Origin: Rubrobacter aplysinae
GTDB lineage: Bacteria; Actinomycetota; Rubrobacteria; Rubrobacterales; Rubrobacteraceae
NCBI RefSeq assembly: GCF_001029505.1
Contig: NZ_LEKH01000002.1
Span: forward strand, 276,902-340,901
DNA: 64,000 nt
Direction of reading: 5' to 3'
The notes under the pieces are model-generated. The model made no database searches. It worked only from the letters and a program-made list of their open reading frames with translations, and was not told the origin of the DNA. The stretch's first letter is position 1. The number at the start of each line of letters is the position of its first letter. Of this stretch, positions 41,179 through 49,684 are shown one piece after another. The position numbers and the translations under genes are program-made.

Positions 41179-41493
41179 TTAGGGGACGAGGATGGTCCTC
41201 AGTAGGAGCACCATGAATAGCAGGCCCATCGCGAGCCCTGTAATCCTTAGCGTAACCGTGAGCCAGGTTAGATCCACCGGTAACACCTCGCCCGTCCCCA
41301 GTGAGATCGCACCGACTCCAGAGGCCACGAAAGCCAAGAACAGCGGGTGGGCGTGTATCAGGAGAGTGCCCGCCAGCCCGAGCGTCAGGTTGGAGAGCCC
41401 CACGAAGAGCGCCACCAGAAAGAAGGCGATGTCCCCCGGGAAACCGGGATCCTTGAGCAGCGCGCGTCTCATGCCCGGTAGCAACCTACGCAT
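41179..41493 (-). CDS. Small membrane protein, 104 residues, unknown
   Basis: Residues about 20-42, 44-66 and 74-102 are hydrophobic, so three membrane helices are likely (DIAFFLVALFVGLSNLT; ALFLAFVASGVGAISLG-type; ITGLAMGLLFMVLLLRT). It starts 8 bases after the PAP2 phosphatase stop and is probably co-transcribed. I recognise no family. Confidence 0.72.
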   Translation of the reverse strand: MRRLLPGMRRALLKDPGFPGDIAFFLVALFVGLSNLTLGLAGTLLIHAHPLFLAFVASGVGAISLGTGEVLPVDLTWLTVTLRITGLAMGLLFMVLLLRTILVP

Positions 41494-41500
41494 CTCCCTT

Positions 41501-42250
41501 CTATACCGGAGGCTTGCGCGGCCGGGAGCCGGGCGGAAAGGCGAGCCGCCACAGCCTCCAGGCCAGCCACACGGAGACGAGCCACAGCGAGGCGGCGAGG
41601 TACCCGGCGAGCACGTCCGTCGGGTAGTGGACGCCGAGGTAGAGGCGGGAGAAGCCGATCAGGGCTATCAGGATGGCCCCGGCGGCGGCTACCAGCCAGC
41701 GCCAGGGACTTTCGAGGCGGAGGGCTATCAACAGCGCGAGCGCCCCGTAGAACCCGACGGCCACGGTCGCGTGGCCGCTCGGGAAGGAGTAGAAGGAGGC
41801 CTCGTAGCCGGAGTCTATGATCTCGGGCCGCGCCCGGCGGAAGACTATTTTCAGGACCGTGGTCAGGGCGATGCTGCCGCCGGTGGAGGCGACGAGCAGT
41901 GCGGCGGAGAGCCTGTAGCCCGAGCGATAGAAGAGGTAGGCGGAGAAGACGAGGGCCGGTATCACGAACCAGTAGTAGCCCAGCGCAGTTATGAGGCGCA
42001 TCGGCACGTCGAACCATCCGGGAGAGACCGCGGCGACGCCCCGGAGCACCGCCGTGTCTACGCGACGGCTCTCACCCTGCACGACCTCCTCGGAGAGCTC
42101 CAGAAACAGGAGAAGCAGCCCGGAGGAGAGACCCAGCCCGAGAGCTAGCTGGAGCGCCAGGGCGGACTTTGGCCGCCGCCGCACCTCGCGCCGCAGCCTT
42201 TCCACCGCCCTGGACGACCTGGATCTCCCGGAGAGCCTCACGAGAGGCAT
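41501..42250 (-). CDS. PAP2 family membrane phosphatase
   Basis: A 249-residue type 2 phosphatidic acid phosphatase-like protein with about six membrane helices. The three phosphatase motifs are KIVFRRARP, SFPSGHA and SRLYLGVHYPTD. Such enzymes dephosphorylate lipid phosphates, including undecaprenyl pyrophosphate. The ATG at 42250 lies divergent from polX. It forms a probable operon with the downstream 104-residue membrane protein. Confidence 0.92.
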   Translation of the reverse strand: MPLVRLSGRSRSSRAVERLRREVRRRPKSALALQLALGLGLSSGLLLLFLELSEEVVQGESRRVDTAVLRGVAAVSPGWFDVPMRLITALGYYWFVIPALVFSAYLFYRSGYRLSAALLVASTGGSIALTTVLKIVFRRARPEIIDSGYEASFYSFPSGHATVAVGFYGALALLIALRLESPWRWLVAAAGAILIALIGFSRLYLGVHYPTDVLAGYLAASLWLVSVWLAWRLWRLAFPPGSRPRKPPV

Positions 42251-42360
42251 GATAACCCGGTGGGCGCGTGCACACGGCGTATAATCCGGGCGGCCGGGAC
42301 CGAGAAGTCAATCTAGTCGAGAAGTCGGAAAATCGGGAAGTAGACGCGGGAGGCAGGCGG

Positions 42361-44079
42361 TTGCGTAACGGCGAGATAGTGCGGGCCCTGGAGAACATCG
42401 TGGCGCTGATGGAGATCCGGGGCGAGGAGCACTACCGGGTGCTCGCCTACCAGCGGGCCTCCGAGAGCGTGGCGGCCTCCGGACGGGAGGTCTCTGACAT
42501 GGACGACCCGAAAGAGCTCCCCCACGTCGGCGGGTCTACGGCAGAGGTGATCCGGGCCCTCGCCGCCGACGAGACGCCGCAGCTCCTGCAGGACCTCACC
42601 GACGAGATACCGCCCGGCCTGGTAGAGGTAACGCGCCTGCAGAACGTCGGGCCGCGCACCGCCGGCAGGCTATGGCGCGAGCTGGACGTGACGAGCGTCG
42701 AGGGGCTCGTGGAGGTGGAGCCGGGCTCCATCGCCGCGCTAAAGGGCTTCGGCAAGAAGAGCGAGGATCGCATCCTCGAAGCGGCCCGCACCTACAACTC
42801 CACCGAGCGCCGCATGCTCCTGAACGACGCCACCGATCTCGGCGAGCAGCTAATATCTTTCGTCCGGGGTCATCCGTCCACCGAACGGACCGAGCTCGCG
42901 GGCTCGCTGCGCCGCCGCAAGGAGACCGTCGGCGACCTCGACATAGTCGCCGCGAGCACCGACCAGCAGGCGCTTGCAGACGCCTTCGCGGAGGCGGAGT
43001 TCGTGGACGAGATGGTGGCCCACGGGCCGACGAAGGTCTCCATAAAGACGGCCGGGACCGACGTGGACCTGCGCATCATCGCGCCCGAGAGCTATGGCGC
43101 GCTCTTGCACCACTTCACCGGAAGCCAGGCCCACAACGTCGTCCTGCGCGAGCGGGCGGTGGCCCGGGGCCTGAACATCTCCGAGTACGGCATAGCGGAG
43201 GATCACAAGGCCCCGGACGAGCGCGAGTACGAGCCATTCGCCACTGAAGAGGCGCTTTTCGAGCGGCTCGGCCTGTCCTACATCCCGCCGGAGTTGCGCG
43301 AGGACGGCGGCGAGCTACAGGCCGCCGAGGAAGGGAGCCTGCCGGAGCTCTTGCGGGTAGAGGACATCCGGGGCGACCTGCACGTCCACACGAGCTACTC
43401 CGACGGCCAGGGCACCATCGAGAGCATGGCAGAGGCCGCCATCGAGCTCGGCTACGAGTACCTCGTGTTCTGCGACCACTCCCAGAGCCTGCGCGTCGCC
43501 AACGGCCTATCCCCCGACCGCCTGAAGAAGAAGATACACGCCGTTCGAGAAGCAGACGCGGAGTACGAGGAGATACGCCTCCTCTGCGGCTCGGAGGTGG
43601 ACATAATGAAGAACGGCAAGCTCGACTACGAGGATGCGCTACTCGCCGAGCTGGACTTCGTCGTCGCCAGCGTCCACACGGCGTTCAACCTGCCCGAGCA
43701 AGATCAGACCGACCGGATGCTGCGGGCGATAAACAACCCCTACGTGCGCACCATCGCCCACCCGACCGGGCGCATCCTGAACCGCCGCGAGCCCTACGAG
43801 GTTGACGTGTACCGGCTCATAGAGGAGGCGAAGACGACGAACACGGCGCTGGAGCTAAACTCGTACCCGGACCGCCTGGATCTCTCGGTGCCCTACGCGC
43901 GCGAGGCCGTGCGTCAGGGGGTCCGCATCACCATAGACACCGACGCCCACGACGAACGGGCGCTCTCGTTCATACGGTACGGCGTAGACCAGGCGCGCCG
44001 TGCCTGGGCCGGGAAGGACAACGTAATAAACTGCCTGCCGCTCCGGGAGTTCGAGGCATTCCTGGCGGAGGGTAAGTAG
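42361..44079 (+). CDS. polX: DNA polymerase X with PHP domain
   Basis: A 572-residue family X polymerase, the same size as Bacillus PolX. It has N-terminal helix-hairpin-helix motifs (ELPHVGGSTAEVI, LQNVGPRTAGRLW, LKGFGKKSEDRIL), a polymerase palm with TVGDLDIVAAS and TDVDLRIIAP aspartates, and a C-terminal PHP domain starting GDLHVHTSYSDGQGT with metal histidines in FCDHSQS, SVHTAF and IAHPTGR. It performs gap filling and 3'-5' exonuclease or AP-site processing in base excision repair. TTG 42361 is chosen: GGGAGG sits 8 bases before it, and the 31 upstream codons are not conserved. A TATAAT box lies near 42280. Confidence 0.93.
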   Translation: MRNGEIVRALENIVALMEIRGEEHYRVLAYQRASESVAASGREVSDMDDPKELPHVGGSTAEVIRALAADETPQLLQDLTDEIPPGLVEVTRLQNVGPRTAGRLWRELDVTSVEGLVEVEPGSIAALKGFGKKSEDRILEAARTYNSTERRMLLNDATDLGEQLISFVRGHPSTERTELAGSLRRRKETVGDLDIVAASTDQQALADAFAEAEFVDEMVAHGPTKVSIKTAGTDVDLRIIAPESYGALLHHFTGSQAHNVVLRERAVARGLNISEYGIAEDHKAPDEREYEPFATEEALFERLGLSYIPPELREDGGELQAAEEGSLPELLRVEDIRGDLHVHTSYSDGQGTIESMAEAAIELGYEYLVFCDHSQSLRVANGLSPDRLKKKIHAVREADAEYEEIRLLCGSEVDIMKNGKLDYEDALLAELDFVVASVHTAFNLPEQDQTDRMLRAINNPYVRTIAHPTGRILNRREPYEVDVYRLIEEAKTTNTALELNSYPDRLDLSVPYAREAVRQGVRITIDTDAHDERALSFIRYGVDQARRAWAGKDNVINCLPLREFEAFLAEGK

Positions 44080-44092
44080 TAGTCGTGGCCTG

Positions 44093-44373
44093 ATGTATCT
44101 ACTAATCGCGGGGGTCTCCGGGAACGGCTTCGCCCTCGGCCTTGAACTATCGGCCTCAAGTACTCCGGAGGCTTTACCCGCCCGTGGCCGGCGGTCGGCA
44201 TGACCGTATCCGGGGCCCCGAGCTTCTACCTGCTCTCCGTCTCCCTAAAGACCCATGCCACCGGCACCGCCGTCCTCGGCATCCTACTCCGCTCCGGGGT
44301 GGGCGACCTCTTCAGGGTGCTTTCCACGCTCCTCATGGTCGCCGGGGCGGCCGGGCCCCGGCTGACCTCGTAG
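44093..44373 (+). pseudogene. Decayed small multidrug resistance (SMR) gene
   Basis: From ATG 44093 one frame reads MYLLIAGVSGNGFALGLE. A frameshift near 44148 moves to another that reads GLKYSGGFTRPWPAVGMTVSG, APSFYLLSVSLKTHATGTAV, LGILLRSG and LSTLLMVAGAAGPRLTS before a TAG. These match the intact SMR protein at 46414-46734 ([49 protein letters not shown]). About 15 residues, including the conserved [12 protein letters not shown] segment, are deleted. It is a dead duplicate about 2.3 kb from its intact relative. Confidence 0.82.
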
Positions 44374-44392
44374 AGGCCGGCGCACCGCGAAA

Positions 44393-44420
44393 GAGGCCCC
44401 CGCGGGTGTGCGAGGGCCTC
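44393..44420. terminator. Terminator hairpin between polX side and trxB
   Basis: GAGGCCC (44393-44399) plus CGC pair with GCG plus GGGCCTC (to 44420) with one mismatch. It lies between convergent genes and may end both transcripts. Confidence 0.6.
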
Positions 44421-44433
44421 GGCGGACGGTAGA

Positions 44434-44469
44434 TAGTGTTTTTAGTGTTTTGCCGGAGTTGCCGGAGCT
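44434..44469 (-). repeat. Paired 9-base direct repeats ending in the trxB stop codon
   Basis: TAGTGTTTT, TAGTGTTTT, GCCGGAGTT, GCCGGAGCT (44434-44469). Two different 9-base units, each duplicated back to back. The last base pair overlaps the trxB stop (44468-44470). Confidence 0.8.
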
Positions 44470-45475
44470 ACTCCCTCGCTGCGGCGGCCTCCGCCGGGTC
44501 CTTGGCGGCCTCCCACACGCTCGGGTCCTCGGCCCCCTCGGCCTCGCCTTGCTCCTCCAGCCAACGCTCTGCGTCTATGGCCGAGCGGCAGCCGTCTCCG
44601 GCGGCGGTCACGGCCTGCCGGTAGCGGATGTCCGAGACGTCCCCGGCGGCGAACACGCCCGGCACGCTGGTCATGGTGTGCTCCTTCTGCAGGATGTAGC
44701 CCGCGTCGTCCATCTCCACGAGGCCCTTGAAGAGCTTGGTGGAGGGCTCGTGGCCTATAGCCGTGAAGAAGCCGTCTACCTCTAGCTCGTACTCCTCGTC
44801 GGTCTGGGTGTCCCTGAGGAGCGCCCCGGTAACCGACTCCTCGCCGAGCACGTCCTCGACGGCGACGTTGGTAACGAACTCGATGACCGGGTTCTTCTGG
44901 GCGCGCTCAAGCATGATCCTGGACGCCCGGAACTCGTCGCGCCGGTGCAGGATCTTCACTTCGGAGGCGAACTTGGCGAGGAACAGGGCCTCCTCCATCG
45001 CCGTGTCGCCGCCGCCGACGACGGCCACTTTCTTGCCGGTAAAGAAGAACCCGTCGCAGGTCGCGCAGCCCGAAACTCCGCGCCCCATCAGACGCTGCTC
45101 GTTCTCCAGCCCGAGCCACTTGGCCTTCGCACCCGTCGCTATGACCACGGTCTGGGACAGCACCGGCTCGTCCTCGCCTTCGGCCCACAGCTTGAACGGC
45201 CGCTCCGAAAAGTCCACGCGCTCGACGTTGTCCGGGCGCATCTCGGCCCCGAACCGCGCGGCCTGGGCCTCGAACTCGTCCATCATCTCCGGGCCCATGA
45301 CACCGTCCTTGTAGCCCGGATAGTTCTCAACGTCCGAGGTGAGCATGAGCTGCCCGCCCATCTCGAAGCCCTGGAAAACGAGCGTCGAAAGGCTCGCCCG
45401 CGATGCGTAAAGCGCCGAGGTATACCCCGCCGGTCCAGAGCCTACTATTACCACGTCGTACTGATCGCGCGCCAA
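44468..45475 (-). CDS. trxB: Thioredoxin reductase
   Basis: A 335-residue flavoprotein that reduces thioredoxin with NADPH. YDVVIVGSGPAGYTSALYASR binds FAD, GCATCDGFFF is the redox CxxC, VAVVGGGDTAMEEALFLA binds NADPH, and FAAGDVSD closes the FAD site. A TTG start at 45475 is chosen because GGGAGG lies 5 bases upstream and the family N-terminus begins at this point; a frame extending to 45526 adds unconserved residues. The C-terminal 25 residues (AAKDPAEAAAARE-type) are an Ala/Glu-rich tail beyond the family core. No thioredoxin gene is in the window. Confidence 0.95.
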   Translation of the reverse strand: MARDQYDVVIVGSGPAGYTSALYASRASLSTLVFQGFEMGGQLMLTSDVENYPGYKDGVMGPEMMDEFEAQAARFGAEMRPDNVERVDFSERPFKLWAEGEDEPVLSQTVVIATGAKAKWLGLENEQRLMGRGVSGCATCDGFFFTGKKVAVVGGGDTAMEEALFLAKFASEVKILHRRDEFRASRIMLERAQKNPVIEFVTNVAVEDVLGEESVTGALLRDTQTDEEYELEVDGFFTAIGHEPSTKLFKGLVEMDDAGYILQKEHTMTSVPGVFAAGDVSDIRYRQAVTAAGDGCRSAIDAERWLEEQGEAEGAEDPSVWEAAKDPAEAAAARE

Positions 45476-45707
45476 AATCGCCTCCCGATTTATACAAATT
45501 ACACAGACTTCAGCTACAAGAGTCATTCTATTATATCTCGTAAATCCAATAGCTTTATCTTGTACATTATTGTGAACAGGTCAACGCCGCGGCCAGGCTA
45601 CGACGCCCGTTTTCCGGGGATCACGAGGGAGATAATCAGGTAGGTCGGATAGAGGGACGCGGGGGCGGCTGGCACGGAGACGGGTAATCGAATATAAACT
45701 ACGGGGT

Positions 45708-46262
45708 ATGGGCGAGTCACCCGACCTGCCGTCCGGCGCGCATACCGGCCTATCCCGGACAGAGACTGGGGAGCCGGGTGCCGTCGCGTTCGGGCTTAGC
45801 CTGGATCTTCTGCTCCTGGCTTTGCTGCCGCTGTGGCTTTTTCTGGCCTCTTTCCTCCCGGTCATGGTCTCTATCTGGAGCGGCCTGCTCGCGGCGGAGT
45901 TTTTCTACCCGGCGATGGTGGTTACGGGCTTCTTTTGCTACGCGGTCGTTCTGCCCCTCGGGGTGTACCGGTCGAAGCTGGCCGGCGCACGGCGGCGGGA
46001 GATCGCCGCCAACAGGATGTCACGCTTCGCAGCTTTGATCACCGAGTTGTACGCTGCCAGCCGCCGGAGTCCCCGGCTAGCGGCGGACCCGCGGGCCGCA
46101 CAGGCATTCAGGCTCTACGCCCTGGCGCAACGGGAGGTGGATAAGCGCCCCCGCAACCCGCGGCAGGAGACGCGGGGTATGATCTCCCGCGGCGCCACTC
46201 TCGCCGAGCGGGCGCTGGCGGAGGACCCGGAAGCCGGCCCCGGCACCGGGCCTGTTCTCTAG
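45708..46262 (+). CDS. Membrane protein of unknown function, 184 residues
   Basis: Two hydrophobic segments (about 32-58 and 63-88: LLLLALLPLWLFLASFLPVMV, FFYPAMVVTGFFCYAVVLPLG) are followed by a basic, helical cytoplasmic tail (about 90-184) containing SRFAALITELYAASRRS. A TATAAA box lies about 12 bases before ATG 45708, suggesting a short or absent leader. I do not recognise a family. It stands between trxB (divergent) and the SMR gene. Confidence 0.65.
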   Translation: MGESPDLPSGAHTGLSRTETGEPGAVAFGLSLDLLLLALLPLWLFLASFLPVMVSIWSGLLAAEFFYPAMVVTGFFCYAVVLPLGVYRSKLAGARRREIAANRMSRFAALITELYAASRRSPRLAADPRAAQAFRLYALAQREVDKRPRNPRQETRGMISRGATLAERALAEDPEAGPGTGPVL

Positions 46263-46282
46263 CGGCGGACCCTCCGACCCGT

Positions 46283-46363
46283 AACGTCGTGTTTCGACTA
46301 CACTCCGGCGACGGAGGGGCGGGCCACGAACGTCTCTACGGTACCCGGACATGCCCGGGAGCC
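46283..46363 (+). promoter_or_regulatory. Candidate guanidine-I (ykkC)-like riboswitch upstream of the SMR exporter
   Basis: Upstream of the Gdx-like gene, ACGTCGTG can pair with CACGAACGT (one bulge) to enclose CTACACTCCG, a GCGA-capped hairpin CTCCG/CGGAG and GGGCGGGCC. ACGGTACCCGGACAT and then GCCCGGGAG follow. The order resembles the guanidine-I skeleton (CTAGGGTTCCG, hairpin, CTGGTCCGAGAG, ACGG.GGA..A.GCCCGGGAG), with a full 9-base match to the last element. Other elements are diverged, so this is tentative. Confidence 0.3.
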
Positions 46364-46413
46364 CTGCCGCCTCCACAAGACGTGTAGGTTATCAGCGAGG
46401 ATGGAGGGGTGGT

Positions 46414-46734
46414 ATGGCCTGGATCTACCTGTTTCTGGCCGGGCTTTTCGAGACTGGTTGGGCGATAGGGCTCAAGTATACGGAGGGCTTTAGCCGGCTC
46501 GTGCCCTCGCTCCTCACCGTGGCGGCGATGGGCGTGAGCTTCTGGCTGCTCTCGGCGGCGCTCAGGACGCTCCCGGTCGGCTCGGCCTACGCCGTGTGGA
46601 CCGGGATCGGGGCGGTGGGCACGGTTATTCTCGGCATCCTGCTCTTCAAGGAGCCGGTAACCGTGGCGAGAATGCTCTCTATACTCCTGATCCTGGCCGG
46701 CGTCGCCGGCCTGCGGCTGACCTCTGGAGGCTAG
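46414..46734 (+). CDS. SMR family exporter, Gdx/SugE type
   Basis: A 106-residue four-helix SMR protein. [22 protein letters not shown] has the essential membrane glutamate (Glu13). [11 protein letters not shown] and [18 protein letters not shown] are typical of the Gdx (SugE) subgroup, which exports guanidinium, rather than EmrE-type drug pumps. It begins at ATG 46414, with GGAGGGGTGGT ahead. The frame extends upstream to 46351 without conservation. SMR proteins work as dimers in dual topology. A decayed copy lies at 44093. Confidence 0.9.
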   Translation: MAWIYLFLAGLFETGWAIGLKYTEGFSRLVPSLLTVAAMGVSFWLLSAALRTLPVGSAYAVWTGIGAVGTVILGILLFKEPVTVARMLSILLILAGVAGLRLTSGG

Positions 46735-46754
46735 GCTCACCGGAAGCTCCGGAG

Positions 46755-48017
46755 CTACTCGCGCCAGCTGGCGAGAAACTCCCGCTGCTCGTCGCTGAGG
46801 CCGTCCACGCCCATGCCGACGGCTTCGAGCTTGATGGCGGCCACCCGGTCGTCTATCTCGGCGGGCAGGAGGTGGACGCCGGGCTCCGTGATGCGGCGGT
46901 TCGCCAGATGGTGGGCGCAGAGCGCCTGCACGGAGAAGGTGAGGTCCATGATCTCCACGGGATGCCCGTCCCCGGCGGTGATGTTCACCACCCGGCCGCC
47001 GCCGATGAGATCCAGGCGGCGTCCATCTTGCATCACGAACTCCTCGACGTTCGCCCCGCGTACCCGTCGCTGCTCTGAGGCGGCATCCGCCAGCCCCTCC
47101 ACGTCTATCTCCACGTCCACGCCGCCGGCGTTCGCCAGGATGGCCCCGTCCCGCATGCGGGAGAAGTGCTCGCGGGACAGCACGTCGCAGGAGCCGGTCG
47201 CGGTGATGAAAACCTCGCCCATCTCCGCCGCGTCGAGCGCCGGTAGGACGTCGTGGCCGTCGGCATAGGCTTCGAGGCCCTTGACCGGGTCGACCTCGCA
47301 CACCGTGACCCGAGCCCCGAGCCCGGCGGCGTAGCGGGCTATACCCTTGCCGCACCAGCCGTAGCCCAGGACGACCAGGCGCTTGCCACCGAGCATGAGG
47401 TTGGTGTTGTGCATGATGGCGGTGAGCGTGGACTGCCCGGTGCCGTAGCGGTTGTCGAAGAGGTGCTTGCAGCGGGCGTCGTTCGCCGCGATGGCCGGAG
47501 TTTCGAGGACGCCCTCGGCGTGCATCGCCGCGAACTTCGCCACGCCGCTCGTCGTCTCCTCCGAGACGCCGCGCACGTTCGGTAACAGGTCCCGGCGCTC
47601 CGTGTGCAGTAGCCGGGCGAGCCCCGCCCGGTCGTCTATGACCACGTCGGGCTCGACGTCGAGGGCGGCGAGGAGCTCGGCGTCCGAATCCTCCTGTGGG
47701 CTCGCCGACGAGGCGTGGACGGTGACACCGCGTTCGGCGAGGGCGGCGGCCACGTCGTCCTGAACGAAGAACGGCCCGGGGCTGGCCAGAGACACCTCCG
47801 CCCCGGCTTCGGCCAGCACGGCGGCGAGGTAGGCGGTCTTGGCCTCGACGGCGAGCGAGACGGCCACCCGCAGGCCGTCGAAGGTGCCGTCGGCGAGGTA
47901 ACGGTCGCGGATGGCGTTCAGGACCGGCGAGTGGCGGGCGGCCCAGTCTATCTTCTCGTGGCCGGACGGGGCGAGTGTGGGGTCCTTGACTCTGCTCCTA
48001 GTGCTCTTAGACGACAC
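46755..48017 (-). CDS. ahcY: Adenosylhomocysteinase (SAH hydrolase)
   Basis: A 420-residue NAD-dependent enzyme splitting S-adenosylhomocysteine to adenosine and homocysteine. RYGTGQST, VVLGYGWCGKGIA (NAD site), FITATGSCDVLSREHF, GAILANAGGVDVEID and VNITAGDGHPVEIMDLTF are present; the C-terminal family ending is the short bacterial/archaeal type lacking the usual KxxxYRY tail. GTG 48017 overlaps the stop of the ECF S-component gene by 11 bases. It serves to clear SAH from methyltransferases, including the betaine-forming pair at 34844-36471. Confidence 0.95.
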   Translation of the reverse strand: MSSKSTRSRVKDPTLAPSGHEKIDWAARHSPVLNAIRDRYLADGTFDGLRVAVSLAVEAKTAYLAAVLAEAGAEVSLASPGPFFVQDDVAAALAERGVTVHASSASPQEDSDAELLAALDVEPDVVIDDRAGLARLLHTERRDLLPNVRGVSEETTSGVAKFAAMHAEGVLETPAIAANDARCKHLFDNRYGTGQSTLTAIMHNTNLMLGGKRLVVLGYGWCGKGIARYAAGLGARVTVCEVDPVKGLEAYADGHDVLPALDAAEMGEVFITATGSCDVLSREHFSRMRDGAILANAGGVDVEIDVEGLADAASEQRRVRGANVEEFVMQDGRRLDLIGGGRVVNITAGDGHPVEIMDLTFSVQALCAHHLANRRITEPGVHLLPAEIDDRVAAIKLEAVGMGVDGLSDEQREFLASWRE

Positions 48018-48855
48018 GGTCCTCCTCTGCCTCTGCCGCTTCTACTTGATCCCGGCCGCCGAGCATGAAGCTGGCTATTATCACGAGCAGGAGGAAGGGT
48101 ATGAGGCCGAGCCCTATCCCGAGGCTGCCCGCGCCCCCGCTGGCAAAACCGGCGGCGGCGAACCCTTGGGAGTAGAGCCCGAGCCCGAGGGCGAGGCCGA
48201 AGATCAGGCCGCCGAGGCCGCCGATCCAGGCCAGGGCGTTACCCACTGCCTTGAACCGGGGTGCGGAGACCTCCTCCGGGCGCATGATGTCGGTCCACAA
48301 AAGGCCCCAACGCTTGACCCGCGGGTAGAGCAGCAGGAGGAGAATGGGGCCGAGCACGATGCCGGCGATGGCGTTGTTCACCGTGATTATCGAGGCCAGC
48401 GCGGCGAACGGCACGAAGCCGAGCACGTCGTTACCCCAGGCGATCCACATCGCGCACACCGCAGAGGCCAGCACGCTTACGGCTATGTACACGGCGAGCT
48501 TTTTGCCGGAGTTAACGTTCTGCTCCATGTTCTCGCCCCGCCGGAAGAAGGCCCCCCACAGCTTGTACGGCAGCAGGCCGAGGAAGAAGTTTCCTATAAA
48601 CCCGGCGATACTACCGATGCCTAAAGTTCCGAAGAAGTCCCCGATGAGGTTCCCTATGGCAGCGCCCCAGGCTCCGGCAGGGCCGAAGAGCAGCCCGAAC
48701 ACGAACGGGAACACGTTCGCCGGGCGCAGCTCGGTAAAGCCCGGCACCAGCACGAAGCCCTTGAACGGTATGAGCACCGCGGCGTAGATCGCCGCGCTCA
48801 GCGCGACCAGCACCACCATCTGGGTGTGGCGCCACATCGTGAATACTTCCTTCAC
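48007..48855 (-). CDS. ECF transporter substrate-binding (S) component, QueT-like
   Basis: A 282-residue membrane protein with at least six helices. TELRPANVFPFVFGLLFGPAGAWGAAIGNLIGDFFGTLG and FIGNFFLGLLPYKLWG resemble the QueT-type and related S components that capture micronutrients in the membrane. The T and ATPase subunits lie upstream, and ahcY overlaps its 3' end, so one operon encodes the whole transporter plus SAH hydrolase. The substrate is unknown; the pairing hints at a methionine-cycle or nucleoside-like compound. The short C-terminal tail is acidic. Confidence 0.8.
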   Translation of the reverse strand: MKEVFTMWRHTQMVVLVALSAAIYAAVLIPFKGFVLVPGFTELRPANVFPFVFGLLFGPAGAWGAAIGNLIGDFFGTLGIGSIAGFIGNFFLGLLPYKLWGAFFRRGENMEQNVNSGKKLAVYIAVSVLASAVCAMWIAWGNDVLGFVPFAALASIITVNNAIAGIVLGPILLLLLYPRVKRWGLLWTDIMRPEEVSAPRFKAVGNALAWIGGLGGLIFGLALGLGLYSQGFAAAGFASGGAGSLGIGLGLIPFLLLVIIASFMLGGRDQVEAAEAEEDRVV

Positions 48856-48904
48856 CTTACACCTCCTGTAGGGTCATCTAACATTCCAACCGCTCCACCG
48901 GCGC

Positions 48905-49684
48905 TCACCGGCTGAAGCCCTCGATGCCGCCGAACCCGGCGAGCCTCAGCGCGACCGCCGCCACCACCAGAATCGCCCCAGCCACCATCACCAGCACGTC
49001 CCGCCGCAGCACGGCGATGCGCAGGAAGTAGGTCCGGGACGAGCTCGCCCCGAAGCCCTTGGACTCCAGCGCCATCGAGAACGTGTTGGTCGAGCGAATG
49101 GTGGAGACGAAGACGGGGACCAGCAGCGGCACGTACTTGCGCACCCGTTGGATGAAGCTCCCGGACTCCAGGTCCAGGCCGCGCGAACGCTGGGCCTGCA
49201 CGATGGTGGAGGCGGTAGCGGCTATGGTCGGGACCAGCCGGAGCGCCGTGGAGACGGCGAATGCGAAACGGTACGGGATGCCCAGACGCACGAGGCCGGT
49301 CGCCATCTCCTCGTTTCGGGTGGTGGAGAGGAAGATCATGCCCGCGATAATCGTGAGGTCTATGCGCATGGCGGTGCCGATGCCGTACAGCAGCGACTCC
49401 CACTCCACGAACAGAAATAGCGGCGTCTCACCGCTGCCAAACAGCGTCCACAACACCACGGTAACCAGCGCGATCATCACGAGTATGAACCGGATGCGCT
49501 TCAGGTTCACCAGCGACCGGGCGACGTACCCGTAGACGAGCACCCCGGCCAGTATCACCGCCTGATACAGCGGGTTCACGAACAAAAACGCCAGCACGAA
49601 CGCCCCGGCGAGAATAAACATCTTGGTGCGTGGGTCCAGCCGGTGTACCGGCGTGTCCCGGTCCAGGTACAGAAACGGGTCCAC
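48905..49684 (-). CDS. ECF transporter transmembrane (T) component
   Basis: A 259-residue EcfT/CbiQ family protein. An N-terminal YLDRDTPVHRLDPRTKM segment, five or so membrane helices and the two coupling motifs AQRSRGLD and ALESKGFGA (Ala-Arg-Gly type) that contact the ATPases are visible. The last helix ends near the C-terminus. The ATPase stop and this gene's start share position 49684, so they are translationally coupled. The S component starts 50 bases downstream. Confidence 0.92.
   Translation of the reverse strand: MDPFLYLDRDTPVHRLDPRTKMFILAGAFVLAFLFVNPLYQAVILAGVLVYGYVARSLVNLKRIRFILVMIALVTVVLWTLFGSGETPLFLFVEWESLLYGIGTAMRIDLTIIAGMIFLSTTRNEEMATGLVRLGIPYRFAFAVSTALRLVPTIAATASTIVQAQRSRGLDLESGSFIQRVRKYVPLLVPVFVSTIRSTNTFSMALESKGFGASSSRTYFLRIAVLRRDVLVMVAGAILVVAAVALRLAGFGGIEGFSR

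Larger units (their letters stand above)
44080..44467. other. Region between polX and trxB: SMR relic, terminator and 9-base repeat
   Basis: There is no intact gene. The decayed SMR gene (44093-44373), a shared terminator (44393-44420) and a 9-base direct repeat (44434-44469) fill most of this space. Confidence 0.6.

Noticed and set aside
46263..46413. Guanidine-II (mini-ykkC) riboswitch
   Set aside because: No pair of hairpins with ACGR loops was found, so only a guanidine-I-like fold was kept, as tentative.
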